From positions 1 through 64,000 of the forward strand of contig NZ_JOIZ01000021.1 of assembly GCF_000721605.1 (NCBI RefSeq): DNA of 64,000 bases. The letters run 5' to 3'. The notes under the pieces are model-generated. The model saw nothing but the letters and a program-made list of their open reading frames with translations. It did no database searches and had not been told where the DNA came from. Position numbers and translations under genes: made by a program. This document shows, piece after piece, positions 34,961 through 43,523 of the stretch. Origin of the DNA: Streptomyces sp. NRRL S-37. GTDB taxonomy: Bacteria; Actinomycetota; Actinomycetes; Streptomycetales; Streptomycetaceae. Positions within the stretch are counted from its first letter, which is position 1. Every line of letters starts with the position of its first letter.

Positions 34961-35668
34961 ATGACGAAGAAGACGCGGATCCGTGTCGCTCGGATCGCGG
35001 CCGGCGCCGTGATCGCGGCCGGTGCCTCGCTGTCGGCGGCGGGTGCCGCTTCGGCGCTCGACTTCAACATCGGCATCACCGCCGGCGATGAGCCGGACCC
35101 GGGCTGCGACCTCGTGGTCGACCCGGAGTGTGAAGACGAGGGTGAGGAGAACCCGGGCGGGGAGAACCCGGGCGGGGAGAACCCCGGTGGGGAGAACCCG
35201 GGCGGGGAGAACCCCGGTGGGGAGAACCCGGGCGGGGAGAACCCCGGTGGGGAGAACCCGGGCGGGGAGAACCCGGGCGGGGAGAACCCCGGTGGCGAGA
35301 ACCCGGGTGGCGAGAACCCCGGTGGCGAGAACCCAGGTGGCGAGAACCCGGGCGGGGAGAACCCGGGCGGGGAGAACCCCGTAGAGGAGGAGCCCACCCC
35401 GGACGACAACGGTGACGGCAACACCGGCACCACCCCGGACGGCGGCAACAACGCCTCTCCGCAGGACCAGGGCTCCTCGGCCCTCACCGAGACCGGCGAC
35501 GACGTCCCGGCCACCTCGGCCCAGGGCGGCGACGGCAAGGAGCTCGCCGAGACCGGTGCCGCCGAGACCACGTTCCTGCTGATCGGCGCCGCCACGATGA
35601 TCGCCGGCGGTATCGGCTTCCGGGTGCTGCCGCGCATGATGTCCGGCCGCGGCGGCGCCGCCGCCTGA
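34961..35668 (+). CDS. Secreted ENPGG-repeat protein with LAETG sortase E signal
   Basis: 235 residues. The N-terminal signal peptide VARIAAGAVIAAGASLSAAG ends near AASA. After an acidic stretch with two cysteines (DPGCDLVVDPEC), fifteen tandem ENPGG units run over residues ~63-137. A Thr/Asp-rich linker leads to LAETG (about residue 190), a hydrophobic helix TTFLLIGAATMIAGGIGFRV and a basic tail. LAxTG is the motif preferred by class E sortases in Streptomyces, so I infer covalent attachment to the cell wall. The function of the repeat is unknown; it is acidic, flexible and likely a stalk. It is monocistronic between two terminators. Confidence 0.85.
   Translation: MTKKTRIRVARIAAGAVIAAGASLSAAGAASALDFNIGITAGDEPDPGCDLVVDPECEDEGEENPGGENPGGENPGGENPGGENPGGENPGGENPGGENPGGENPGGENPGGENPGGENPGGENPGGENPGGENPGGENPVEEEPTPDDNGDGNTGTTPDGGNNASPQDQGSSALTETGDDVPATSAQGGDGKELAETGAAETTFLLIGAATMIAGGIGFRVLPRMMSGRGGAAA
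35147..35371. repeat. 15-bp coding tandem repeat, 15 copies (ENPGG)
   Basis: Fifteen in-frame copies of GAGAACCCSGGYGGS encode Glu-Asn-Pro-Gly-Gly; a sixteenth, truncated unit follows at 35372. Units differ only at third positions and form runs of like variants, which points to recent slippage or unequal recombination. Copy number is likely to vary between strains and may be mis-assembled from short reads. Confidence 0.97.
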
Positions 35669-35705
35669 CGGTGGCCGCGCGCGTACGCACCGTACGCATG
35701 ACGTA

Positions 35706-35749
35706 GGGCGAAGGGCCCGGAGCGCAACCACGCTCCGGGCCCTTCGCCC
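35706..35749. terminator. Strong bidirectional hairpin terminator
   Basis: GGGCGAAGGGCCCGGAGCG (35706-35724) and its exact complement (35731-35749) form a 19-bp stem around a six-base loop. It lies between the convergent repeat-protein and zinc-ribbon genes. Confidence 0.92.
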
Positions 35750-35767
35750 ATGTCTGCGTGACCGGCG

Positions 35768-35959
35768 TCAGACGGTCTGGTGGGCGAGCAGCGCCACCGC
35801 CGCGACCAGCACCGCCAGCAGCGCGATCAGCGTCATGGGGTTCAGTCCCGCGAAGAAGTTCCCTTGCTGCAGCCGCTCGCGGTTCGCGCGGCACACCGGG
35901 CACCGGCCCTCGCTCACGGGCGCGGCGCAGTTCGCGCACACCAGCCGGTCGTACGTCAT
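35768..35959 (-). CDS. Small zinc-ribbon membrane protein
   Basis: 63 residues. Two CxxC knuckles, CANC and CPVC, sit in the first 25 residues (MTYDRLVCANCAAPVSEG...), forming a zinc ribbon. A C-terminal membrane helix MTLIALLAVLVAAVALLA follows. The cytoplasmic ribbon with tail anchor is of unknown function. ATG at 35959 was chosen because GAGGAGGG precedes it at good spacing. The frame stays open upstream to 36139, but that extension has no protein-like features. It is divergent from ftsE across ~330 bases. Confidence 0.78.
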   Translation of the reverse strand: MTYDRLVCANCAAPVSEGRCPVCRANRERLQQGNFFAGLNPMTLIALLAVLVAAVALLAHQTV

Positions 35960-36291
35960 GCGCTCGCCCTCCTCGCACCGGTTCCAGATGAACAACGCCC
36001 ACCTTCTCGCGAACGTTCCCCTCCACTGTGCCAGGTTCCCGCGGAAGCTGCGCCGGGTCGCTCCCAGAGGGGTGGTTCCGGGGGTTCGCGGCTGCGGCGC
36101 CGTCGGGGTTGCTCGCGCCCACGCGGCGGAGCCGCACACGTCACGGCCCCGCGCCCTCAGGGAGCTGCCCTTACCCCTGGCGCTGGAACAAAAGGGCGCA
36201 TCTCTTCCACAACCCCTACCGGTGCCTGCGCACGCCTGCCCGGGTCGCGTATGGTCACGCTCATCTACCCCCGGCTAACCGTGGTGCATCC
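35960..36291. other. Intergenic region upstream of ftsE
   Basis: About 330 bases between divergent genes. GTATGGT at 36249-36255 is a possible -10 for ftsE, about 37-43 bases before its start codon, with no strong -35. Nothing protein-like was seen on either strand. Confidence 0.45.
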
Positions 36292-36981
36292 GTGATCCGA
36301 TTCGACAACGTGTCCAAGGCCTACCCCAAGCAGAACCGCCCCGCACTCAGGGACGTCTCCCTGGAAGTGGAGAAGGGCGAGTTCGTGTTCCTCGTGGGGT
36401 CCTCCGGCTCCGGAAAGTCCACCTTCCTGCGGCTGATCCTCCGCGAGGAGCGGGCCAGCCACGGACAGGTGCACGTCCTGGGCAAGGACCTCGCCCGCGT
36501 CTCCAACTGGAAGGTGCCGCAGATCCGGCGCCAGCTGGGGACCGTGTTCCAGGACTTCCGTCTGCTGCCGAACAAGACGGTCGCCGAGAACGTCGCCTTC
36601 GCGCAGGAGGTGATCGGCAAGTCGCGCGGTGAGATCCGCAAGTCCGTGCCGCAGGTGCTCGACCTCGTCGGGCTCGGCGGCAAGGAGGAGCGGATGCCCG
36701 GCGAGCTCTCCGGTGGTGAGCAGCAGCGCGTCGCCATCGCGCGGGCCTTCGTCAACCGGCCCAAGCTGCTCATCTGCGACGAGCCCACCGGCAACCTCGA
36801 CCCGCAGACCTCCGTCGGCATCATGAAGCTGCTCGACCGCATCAACCGGACGGGCACCACCGTGGTGATGGCGACGCACGACCAGAACATCGTGGACCAG
36901 ATGCGCAAGCGCGTCATCGAGCTGGAGAAGGGCCGTCTCGTCCGCGACCAGGCACGCGGCGTCTACGGCTACCAGCACTGA
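36292..36981 (+). CDS. ftsE: Cell division ABC-type ATPase FtsE
   Basis: 229 residues, the standard FtsE length. Walker [10 protein letters not shown] at 36-44, Q-loop [14 protein letters not shown], signature [14 protein letters not shown], Walker [14 protein letters not shown] and H-loop VVMATHDQ are all intact. With FtsX it forms the membrane complex that activates peptidoglycan hydrolases at division or tip-growth sites. GTG at 36292 is the family start. ftsX follows after 29 bases and is probably co-transcribed. Confidence 0.97.
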   Translation: MIRFDNVSKAYPKQNRPALRDVSLEVEKGEFVFLVGSSGSGKSTFLRLILREERASHGQVHVLGKDLARVSNWKVPQIRRQLGTVFQDFRLLPNKTVAENVAFAQEVIGKSRGEIRKSVPQVLDLVGLGGKEERMPGELSGGEQQRVAIARAFVNRPKLLICDEPTGNLDPQTSVGIMKLLDRINRTGTTVVMATHDQNIVDQMRKRVIELEKGRLVRDQARGVYGYQH

Positions 36982-37010
36982 CGCTCCACGGAAAGGCTTG
37001 ATCAGACGCC

Positions 37011-37928
37011 ATGCGCGCCCAGTTCGTCCTGTCGGAGATCGGCGTCGGTCTCCGCCGCAACCTGACGATGACCTTCGCCGTCGTCGTCTCCGTTGCCCTG
37101 TCGCTAGCCCTGTTCGGCGGGTCGCTCCTGATGAACGACCAGGTGAACACCATGAAGGGCTACTGGTACGACAAGGTCAACGTCTCCATCTTCCTGTGCA
37201 ACAAGGCTGACGCCGAGTCCGACCCCAACTGCGCCAAGGGCGCGGTGACCGACGACCAGAAGGGTCAGATCAAGACCGACCTGGAGAAGATGTCGGTCGT
37301 CGACTCGGTGTCGTACGAGTCGCAGGACGAGGCGTACAAGCACTACAAGGAGCAGTTCGGCGACTCCCCGCTGGCCAGTTCCCTGACGCCGGACCAGATG
37401 CAGGAGTCGTACCGCATCAAGCTGAAGGACCCGGAGAAGTACCAGGTCATCGCGACCGCCTTCGACGGGCGGGACGGCGTGCAGTCGGTGCAGGACCAGA
37501 AGGGCATCCTGGACAACCTCTTCGGGCTGCTGGAGGGCATGAACATCGCCGCCCTCGCGATGATGGCGCTCATGCTGGTCGTCGCCCTGATGCTGATCGT
37601 GAACACGGTGCGCGTCTCCGCGTTCAGCCGGCGCCGCGAGACCGGCATCATGCGCCTGGTCGGCGCCTCCGGCTTCTACATCCAGACGCCGTTCATCATG
37701 GAGGCCGCGGTCGCCGGACTCATCGGCGGCATCCTCGCGTGCGGGTTCCTGGTGCTCGGCCGGTACTTCATCATCGACCACGGACTGGCCCTGTCGGAGA
37801 AGCTGAACCTGATCAACTTCATCGGCTGGGACGCCGTCCTGACGAAGCTTCCGCTGATCCTCGCGACCAGTCTGCTGATGCCGGCGTTGGCCGCGTTCTT
37901 CGCGTTGCGCAAGTACCTGAAGGTGTGA
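37011..37928 (+). CDS. ftsX: Cell division protein FtsX
   Basis: 305 residues. The cytoplasmic N-terminus MRAQFVLSEIGVGLRRNLTM leads into one helix, then an extracytoplasmic domain of ~120 residues with two cysteines (FLCNKADAESDPNC). Three C-terminal helices follow with the FtsX-type SAFSRRRETGIMRLVGAS cytoplasmic loop. The outside domain normally recruits or activates a cell wall hydrolase. A PDZ protease gene lies next, separated by an imperfect hairpin. Confidence 0.96.
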   Translation: MRAQFVLSEIGVGLRRNLTMTFAVVVSVALSLALFGGSLLMNDQVNTMKGYWYDKVNVSIFLCNKADAESDPNCAKGAVTDDQKGQIKTDLEKMSVVDSVSYESQDEAYKHYKEQFGDSPLASSLTPDQMQESYRIKLKDPEKYQVIATAFDGRDGVQSVQDQKGILDNLFGLLEGMNIAALAMMALMLVVALMLIVNTVRVSAFSRRRETGIMRLVGASGFYIQTPFIMEAAVAGLIGGILACGFLVLGRYFIIDHGLALSEKLNLINFIGWDAVLTKLPLILATSLLMPALAAFFALRKYLKV

Positions 37929-37938
37929 CTCTTGCCAA

Positions 37939-37972
37939 GAGGGGCGTGCGGCCAACCGGCCGTGCGCCCCTT
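37939..37972 (+). terminator. Imperfect hairpin after ftsX
   Basis: GAGGGGCGTGCGGCC and GGCCGTGCGCCCCTT form a stem interrupted by a central mismatch. It lies 11 bases after the ftsX stop. Confidence 0.7.
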
Positions 37973-37995
37973 CGCGTTGTCCTAGACTCACCGGC

Positions 37996-39156
37996 ATGTC
38001 AGGTCGTGCCCTGTTCTGTCAGCCCCGCCGCATCCGCCGCGGGGCCGCCCTGACCTTGGTGTTCGCGAGCGTGCTCGTCGCCGGCGCGGCCACGGGCAAC
38101 CTCCCCGAGGCCGACGGCGGGACCACGGCGGAGGGAACCGGTCCGGCCGCTCCCGTCGGCCACCAGGCCGACGTCACCAGGGCGGCCGAGGAAGCCGCCG
38201 CCGACGGAACCTCCCCCATGGAGGCCGCCCAGCGGGCCGTCAGCCGCAGCGGGGACCGCTGGGCCGCCGTCTACTCCCCGGACGAGTACGAGGAGTTCGA
38301 GGAGGCCCTGGACGGCTGGTACACCGGCGTCGGCCTGTGGGCCCGCGAGCGGGAGGGCCGTATCGAGGTGACGAAGGTGGGCGACGACACGCCCGCCGCC
38401 GACGCCGGTATCCGCGCGGGCGACCGGCTGCGCAGCGTCGACGGCGAGCGGGTCGACGGCCGGCCCGTCACGGAGGTCGTCTCCTTACTGCGCGGCGAGA
38501 CCACCGGCGAGTCCGCCGGCACCACCGTCCGGCTCGGTCTGGAGCGCGGCACGCGCACATGGCACGAGACCGTACGCCGGACCAGGCTGTCCCGGGACAC
38601 CGTCACGGTCCGCGAGCTCGCCTCCGGGGTGACCGTCGTCAAGGTCGGCGCCTTCACCAAGGGCTCCGGCGACGAGGTCCGCACCGCCGTACGGCAGGCC
38701 CCCGCCGGCGCCGGCGTCGTCCTCGACCTGCGCGGCAACTCCGGCGGCCTGGTCGCCGAGGCGGTCACCGCCGCCTCCGCCTTCCTCGACGGCGGCCTGG
38801 TCGCCACGTACGACGTCGAGGGCGAGCAGCGCGCCCTGCACGCCGAGCCCGGAGGCGACACCACCAGACCCCTGGTCGCGCTCGTCGACGGCGGCACGAT
38901 GAGCGCGGCCGAACTCCTCACCGGCGCCCTCCAGGACCGCGGCCGCGCGGTCGTCGTGGGCTCCCGCACCTTCGGCAAGGGCTCGGTCCAGATGCCGACC
39001 GAGCTGCCCGACGGCTCCGTCGCCGAGCTGACCGTCGGCCACTACCGCACCCCTTCCGGCCGCGGCGTCGACGGCCATGGCCTCACCCCCGACCTGGAGG
39101 CCGACGAAGAGGCCCTCCAGCGGGCCGAGACGGTCCTCAGCGGGCTCGGCCGATAG
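37996..39156 (+). CDS. S41 family C-terminal processing peptidase with PDZ domain
   Basis: 386 residues. An N-terminal signal or anchor helix (AALTLVFASVLVAGAATG) is followed by a short helical region. The PDZ domain is at about 110-185 (IEVTKVGDDTPAADAGIRAG). The S41 protease domain has GVVLDLRGNSGGLVAEAV, nucleophile Ser in GGTMSAAELLTGAL and catalytic Lys in SRTFGKGSVQ, the Ser-Lys dyad of CtpA/Prc enzymes. It acts outside the membrane on unknown substrates; its place after ftsEX suggests envelope processing. ATG at 37996. smpB follows on the same strand. Confidence 0.92.
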   Translation: MSGRALFCQPRRIRRGAALTLVFASVLVAGAATGNLPEADGGTTAEGTGPAAPVGHQADVTRAAEEAAADGTSPMEAAQRAVSRSGDRWAAVYSPDEYEEFEEALDGWYTGVGLWAREREGRIEVTKVGDDTPAADAGIRAGDRLRSVDGERVDGRPVTEVVSLLRGETTGESAGTTVRLGLERGTRTWHETVRRTRLSRDTVTVRELASGVTVVKVGAFTKGSGDEVRTAVRQAPAGAGVVLDLRGNSGGLVAEAVTAASAFLDGGLVATYDVEGEQRALHAEPGGDTTRPLVALVDGGTMSAAELLTGALQDRGRAVVVGSRTFGKGSVQMPTELPDGSVAELTVGHYRTPSGRGVDGHGLTPDLEADEEALQRAETVLSGLGR

Positions 39157-39216
39157 GGCACCGTCGATAATCGGCTTCCCGCCGGCCCCCTCCGTAGTGC
39201 GAAAATGGGCGGCACT

Positions 39217-39696
39217 ATGGCTAAGGAAAAAGGGCGCAAGCTGATCGCGCAGAACAAGAAGGCGCGGCACGACTATCTCGTCATCGACACCTACGAGGCC
39301 GGCCTGGTCCTCACCGGCACCGAGGTGAAGTCCCTGCGCCAGGGCCGGGCGTCGCTGGTGGACGGCTTCGTCCAGCTCGACGGCAACGAGGCGTGGCTGC
39401 ACAACGTGCACGTCCCGGAGTACAGCCAGGGCACCTGGACGAACCACAGCGCGCGGCGCAAGCGGAAGCTGCTGCTGCACCGCGAGGAGATCGACAAGCT
39501 GGAGTCCAAGTCCCAGGAGACGGGCCACACCATCGTGCCGCTCGCCCTGTACTTCAAGGACGGCCGCGCGAAGGTCGAGATCGCGCTGGCCAAGGGCAAG
39601 AAGGAGTACGACAAGCGGCAGACGCTCCGGGAGAAGCAGGACCGGCGCGAGACCGAGCGGGCGATCTCGGCGGTCCGCAGGAAGCAGCGCGCGTAG
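39217..39696 (+). CDS. smpB: tmRNA-binding protein SmpB
   Basis: 159 residues from ATG 39217 (an ATG at 39205 is in frame). It reads [20 protein letters not shown], then [23 protein letters not shown] and the [18 protein letters not shown] helical tail, all typical of SmpB. SmpB binds the tRNA-like end of tmRNA and carries it into stalled ribosomes. The tmRNA gene itself starts 117 bases downstream, so both parts of trans-translation are adjacent. Confidence 0.97.
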   Translation: MAKEKGRKLIAQNKKARHDYLVIDTYEAGLVLTGTEVKSLRQGRASLVDGFVQLDGNEAWLHNVHVPEYSQGTWTNHSARRKRKLLLHREEIDKLESKSQETGHTIVPLALYFKDGRAKVEIALAKGKKEYDKRQTLREKQDRRETERAISAVRRKQRA

Positions 39697-39812
39697 GCCC
39701 GCGCGGAGCGCCGGGGAATACGCTGGCACCGACCCGCGTTGGTCACGTACGATGGCGACAGCACCCACAGCGGGTGCGGCCCCCTCCTCGGAGGGACTTG
39801 AAAAATCAACAT

Positions 39813-40213
39813 GGGGATGATCGGTTTCGACAGCGGCTGTCGAAGCAGGGGAAGCGTGTCGAGGAAGCGGCCATGATCTCGTAAACCACAGGCCGAAAAA
39901 AATAATCGCCAATTCCAAGCGATCTGTCTCCCAGGGCGAGCTCGCCCTCGCTGCCTGATCTTCAGGTAGCGAGCAGCGGCTCCCCTACTTAAGGGAGTGT
40001 CAGCCCGGGGATGTTCCCGACCCGGATCCTGGCATCAGCTAGGGAACTAAACCTTGATCCCGGTCACGGGGTGAAGAGGGAAACCACACAGTGACTGGGC
40101 CCGTCGGAGACTTGTCGGCGTGATCTCCGGGGCCGAGAAAAGCACAGCCGACTGCACACGGAGAAGCCCTGGTTCCGCACCGTTGGACGCGGGTTCGATT
40201 CCCGCCATCTCCA
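39813..40213 (+). ncRNA. ssrA: Transfer-messenger RNA (tmRNA)
   Basis: The 5-prime end GGGGATGATCGGTTTCGACA is the conserved tmRNA start, and the 3-prime end has GGTTCGATTCCCGCC and CATCTCC, which pairs with the 5-prime GGGGATG as acceptor stem. CCA is not encoded. The tag frame begins at GCC 39908 and ends at TGA 39956, giving ANSKRSVSQGELALAA, a 16-residue tag with the proteolysis signal LAA. The loop region AAAAAAATAAT before the tag is the usual unpaired A-rich resume site. smpB is just upstream. Confidence 0.97.
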
Positions 40214-40232
40214 CTCCACCCCATGTGGGCAC

Positions 40233-40265
40233 AGGCCCCGTCGCTTCGAGCGACGGGGCCTTTGT
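40233..40265 (+). terminator. tmRNA terminator
   Basis: GGCCCCGTCGCT, a TCG loop and AGCGACGGGGCC form a perfect 12-bp stem followed by TTTGT, 20 bases after the tmRNA acceptor end. Confidence 0.93.
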
Positions 40266-40313
40266 CATGCGCTCCGGGAAGCCGAGGTGCCGGGCCGATG
40301 CCGCCCCGGCCGG

Positions 40314-41321
40314 TCACGCCCCGCGCGGTGCCGTGCTCGCCCGTTCCGTCAGCCGGGGCGGCAGCAGCGTGGCCTCCGGCACGGGGGCACCGGACAGTTT
40401 CCGCAGGAGCAGGTGCACCGCGCGGGTGCCCAGTTCCGCCGACGGCACGGCGACCGAGGTGACCGGGACGCGGGCCGACGCGGCGACGGGGGACGGGCAG
40501 ACGGCGGTCAGGGACAGATCGCCGGGGACGCTCAGCCCCAGCTCCTCGAAGGCGTCGATCAGCGGATCGATCAGCGGTTCGTTGTGCACGACCACCCCCG
40601 TCAGCGACGGCAGCTCACGCACCAGCCGCCCGGCGATCGCGCGGGCGGCGTCACGGCCGGCCCCGCACGGACGCACGGCCGAGGTGAGCCGGTGCCGGTC
40701 GGCGGCCGCCGTGAAGCCCTCCACCAGCCGCCGCGCGAACGCGGTCCGCCGCACGTACACCTCCGGCGGCGAGCCGACCAGCGCCACCACCCGGTGCCCG
40801 AGCCGCGCCAGATGGTCCACGCACAGTTCACCGGCCGCCCGGAAATCCAGGTCGACACAGGTCAGCCCGTCCGGCTCGGCGGGCACGCCGATCAGCACGG
40901 ACGGCAAGGACCCCGCGCGTAACAACGGCAGCCGGGAGTCCTGGAGCTGTACGTCCATCACGATCACCCCGTCCGCCAGCCGGGCACCCGCGACGCGCCC
41001 GAGGCCCTCCTCGCCCTCGCCCTGGGTGAGCATCAGCACGTCGTGGTCGTGCGCGCGGGCGGCGGTGACCACCGACACCGCGAACTGGGTGACCACCGGC
41101 ACATGGACACCGGAACGCATCGGGACCGCCAGGGCCAGCACCTTCGACCGGTGGCCGGCCGCGCCCCGGCCACCGCCGTCCGCGCGGTAACCCAGCTCGC
41201 GGACGGCCGCCTGCACCCGCAGCCGGGTCGCGTCGGAGATCGGACGCTTGCCGCTGAGCGCGTACGAGACCGTACTGGGGGAGACCCCGGCGCGCCGGGC
41301 CACATCCGTGATCTTCACCAT
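40314..41321 (-). CDS. LacI family transcriptional regulator
   Basis: 335 residues. The LacI helix-turn-helix and hinge helix are plain: MVKITDVARRAGVSPSTVSY at the start, then LSGKRPISDATRLRVQAA and ELGYRADG. The periplasmic-binding-like effector domain follows (VLALAVPMRSG..., LADGVIVMDVQLQD, LGHRVVALVGSPPEV). The ligand is presumably a sugar, not assignable. A perfect 14-base palindrome 46 bases upstream of the start is a good autoregulatory operator. No sugar-use gene is adjacent on this strand, so its regulon must be elsewhere or lost. Confidence 0.93.
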   Translation of the reverse strand: MVKITDVARRAGVSPSTVSYALSGKRPISDATRLRVQAAVRELGYRADGGGRGAAGHRSKVLALAVPMRSGVHVPVVTQFAVSVVTAARAHDHDVLMLTQGEGEEGLGRVAGARLADGVIVMDVQLQDSRLPLLRAGSLPSVLIGVPAEPDGLTCVDLDFRAAGELCVDHLARLGHRVVALVGSPPEVYVRRTAFARRLVEGFTAAADRHRLTSAVRPCGAGRDAARAIAGRLVRELPSLTGVVVHNEPLIDPLIDAFEELGLSVPGDLSLTAVCPSPVAASARVPVTSVAVPSAELGTRAVHLLLRKLSGAPVPEATLLPPRLTERASTAPRGA

Positions 41322-41366
41322 CGGGCGTCCTCATCTGCACGGTCCGCGGGGATGCAGAAAGCGGTT

Positions 41367-41380
41367 TCGAAGCGCTTCGA
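41367..41380. promoter_or_regulatory. LacI-type operator TCGAAGCGCTTCGA
   Basis: A perfect 14-base palindrome with the central AGCGCT common to LacI-family operators, 46 bases before the regulator start codon. Confidence 0.85.
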
Positions 41381-41532
41381 CGGGTGAAGGTATGTGCGGG
41401 ATCCGTGACCGTCAATGGGCCGGGAGGGAATCGGTGGAGCGGTTCGACGGCCCGAACGGGACAAAGGCACAGAGGGCCACGAGAAGGGCGATCACGGCCG
41501 CCGCCACCGGCACGCCGTACCCGGCCGTCGGG

Positions 41533-41805
41533 GAGGAGGAGTTCCAGCAGATCATGGCCAGGACGCGTCACCCGATCCTCGCCGTGGTCGATTTTCCGCC
41601 ACTGCCTTCGACGGTTCTGCGCCCTCTCGTGGACCCGGTTCCGCTGTCACCTGTGTCCCTGGTGTGGCGGAAAGGGCTGACTCATCCCGCTCTGGACGCC
41701 CTGTGGCGGGCGGCGGCTGTCGTCGCCGCCGAGGAGGGCCGGCTGCGGCTGCCGGGCCGGGGGTGGCTGCCCGAGCGGGACATTGTCGTGATGGCGGCCC
41801 GGTGA
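41533..41805 (+). pseudogene. C-terminal remnant of a LysR-type regulator
   Basis: About 90 codons ending at 41805 read EEEFQQIMARTRHPILAVVD, then FPPLPSTVLRPLVDPVPL, SPVSLVWRKGLTHPALDALW and a WLPERDIVVM end. That is the last part of a LysR effector-binding domain as I know it from Streptomyces. The helix-turn-helix and most of the effector domain are absent, and the frame upstream runs into the LacI promoter with a non-family sequence. In the syntenic S. coelicolor region I would expect a full regulator here. Confidence 0.65.
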
Positions 41806-41978
41806 TGTCTCACTCCTGACACGAACGGCCGCCCCGGGAACACGGGACCTCCACGTACGCTACATTCGGTTCCCGAGCACAGTGTGATAACCGGGGCGCT
41901 CGGAGCGGGTGGGGGCCCGGTCCGTCGGCGGGTGCTCGGGTCGTACGCGCGCCGGAAGTGTCCTCTGGGGGGAAGTGC

Positions 41979-43523
41979 GTGCGCGTGGAGAACTGGCGAG
42001 AAGACGCCCAACCGAATCGGCCCGAGGCCGTGCCGGCGTTCGACGGGAACGCTGAGGACGAGGACCTGCGTGAGACGAGAGTCCTCCCCCTGAGAGACAA
42101 GCCCGCCGACGCGGACGTACGCGACGCCGGTTCCCTCGACGACCGCTGGGCCCGCCTCGGGGTCTTCCCCGGCGGCGACGACAGGACCCAGGTCCTGCCC
42201 GACACCACTCACCGCGCGGAGCCCCCCGTCCGGCCCGGACCGCGGACCGGCGACACCCGTGGCCCCGCGGCGCCGACGCCGGGCCGTCCGGACGCTCCCT
42301 GGACCTCCGAGCGCCCCGCGGCGCCGAGGCGGACGACGCCGTCCGGAAGCCCGGTGGGCGGTCCCCGGCACGCCGGGCGCCCCGCGGCGCCGCACCGGGC
42401 CGCGCCGTCCGAGAGCCGGCCGGACGTTCCCTGGGACACCGAGCGCACCACCGCCCTGCGCGTCCCCCGCCAGCCGGCCGACCCCTCCCCCCGACCGGGC
42501 GGGGCACGTCCCTCGGGCGACCGGGGCGCGACCGGCGCCCCGCCGTTCGGCACCGGAGCGGCCGGCTTCCCGCCGGCTTCCGCGGGCCCGTCGTCCGAGG
42601 CCAGGACCGCCGTCTTCCCCGCGGCCTCCGGGCACGCGTCGTCCGTCCCCGGTGCGGTCGACGCCCCGACCGAGTTCCTGAGCCCTTCTCCGGACTCCGG
42701 CGCCCCGACGGCCTCCCGTACCCCCGTCCGCGACCCCTGGCAGGAGGAGGCCGGCGGCTCCGCCGCGGCCACCCACGACCCGCACGAGGTGACGGTCCAG
42801 CTCGACTCCGTGCAGATAGGGGAGGGCCTGGAACTGCGCCGCGCGCCGGGCCGGGCGAGCGGCGGCGGGCAGGACGCCGCCGGCGGTCCCGTGTTCGTCG
42901 ACGAGTCCGGCCGCCGCAGCCGGCTCTACCGCCGTATCGGCCTGGCCGTCGGCCTCGCCTGCACCGGCTACGCCGTCGTCATGGTCGCCACGCTGCTGTC
43001 CGGCAACTCCGACGCCCCCTGGATGCCCGTCCCCGGCCAGGAGGACAAGCCCGCCGGTCAGGTCGAGACGACGCCCCAGCCCACCGGGACGGACACCACA
43101 CCCGGTTCCGGCACCGGCCTCCTCCCGGGCGGCACGCCGACCACCGGCACCCCGACCCTGCCCGCGCCCGACACCAACGCCCCCGTGGCGGGTGGTGGAA
43201 CCGGCACCGGGAACCAGCCGGACACCACCGACCCGACACCGCCGACGACCGGGCAGAACAGCACGGACCCGGCCGCCGGCGGTGACGAGGACACCTCCTC
43301 CTCACCCTCGGACGACACCGTGAGCGCACCGCCCGCGGACCAGCCGGTGTCGGAGAGCCCCGACCCCGTGACGACCGCCCCCACAGGCGGCGGAGAGGTC
43401 AACGGCACCGACGACCGCGCCGATGGCCCCGCCGACCAGCCGGTCGTCGCCGACGACGGCTCCGGCGCACAGCCGGACCCGTCCACCACCCCCGCCGCAC
43501 AGTCCCCGGAGAACGTCGTCTGA
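41979..43523 (+). CDS. matA: Membrane protein of exopolysaccharide operon (MatA-like)
   Basis: About 514 residues. A long, disordered cytoplasmic N-terminus (~300 residues rich in Pro, Arg, Ala, Asp) begins VENWREDAQPN. One membrane helix IGLAVGLACTGYAVVMVATL lies near 325-345, and a Pro/Thr/Gly-rich extracytoplasmic tail of ~165 residues follows. GTG 41979 was chosen behind GGGGGGAAG; GTG 41985 is also possible. The stop TGA overlaps the start of the bifunctional synthase by one base. From position I equate it with matA of the Streptomyces matAB locus, needed for PNAG-type polymer and mycelial aggregation; this is context-based, as the sequence has little fold information. Confidence 0.7.
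   Translation: MRVENWREDAQPNRPEAVPAFDGNAEDEDLRETRVLPLRDKPADADVRDAGSLDDRWARLGVFPGGDDRTQVLPDTTHRAEPPVRPGPRTGDTRGPAAPTPGRPDAPWTSERPAAPRRTTPSGSPVGGPRHAGRPAAPHRAAPSESRPDVPWDTERTTALRVPRQPADPSPRPGGARPSGDRGATGAPPFGTGAAGFPPASAGPSSEARTAVFPAASGHASSVPGAVDAPTEFLSPSPDSGAPTASRTPVRDPWQEEAGGSAAATHDPHEVTVQLDSVQIGEGLELRRAPGRASGGGQDAAGGPVFVDESGRRSRLYRRIGLAVGLACTGYAVVMVATLLSGNSDAPWMPVPGQEDKPAGQVETTPQPTGTDTTPGSGTGLLPGGTPTTGTPTLPAPDTNAPVAGGGTGTGNQPDTTDPTPPTTGQNSTDPAAGGDEDTSSSPSDDTVSAPPADQPVSESPDPVTTAPTGGGEVNGTDDRADGPADQPVVADDGSGAQPDPSTTPAAQSPENVV

Noticed and set aside
35147..35371. CRISPR-like regular repeat
   Set aside because: The 15-base units are contiguous, without spacers, and in frame inside a coding gene.
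34907..35731. Minus-strand frames with repeated PPGFS or LPARV units
   Set aside because: They are translations of the opposite strand of the ENPGG repeat; the sense frame has a signal peptide and sortase motif.
40190..40213. tRNA gene suggested by GGTTCGATTCCC
   Set aside because: The T-arm and acceptor strand belong to the tmRNA; no D-arm or anticodon arm of a normal tRNA is present.
41682..42785. 367-codon minus-strand frame
   Set aside because: Gly/Arg-rich antisense of the disordered N-terminus of the MatA-like gene, with no domain features.
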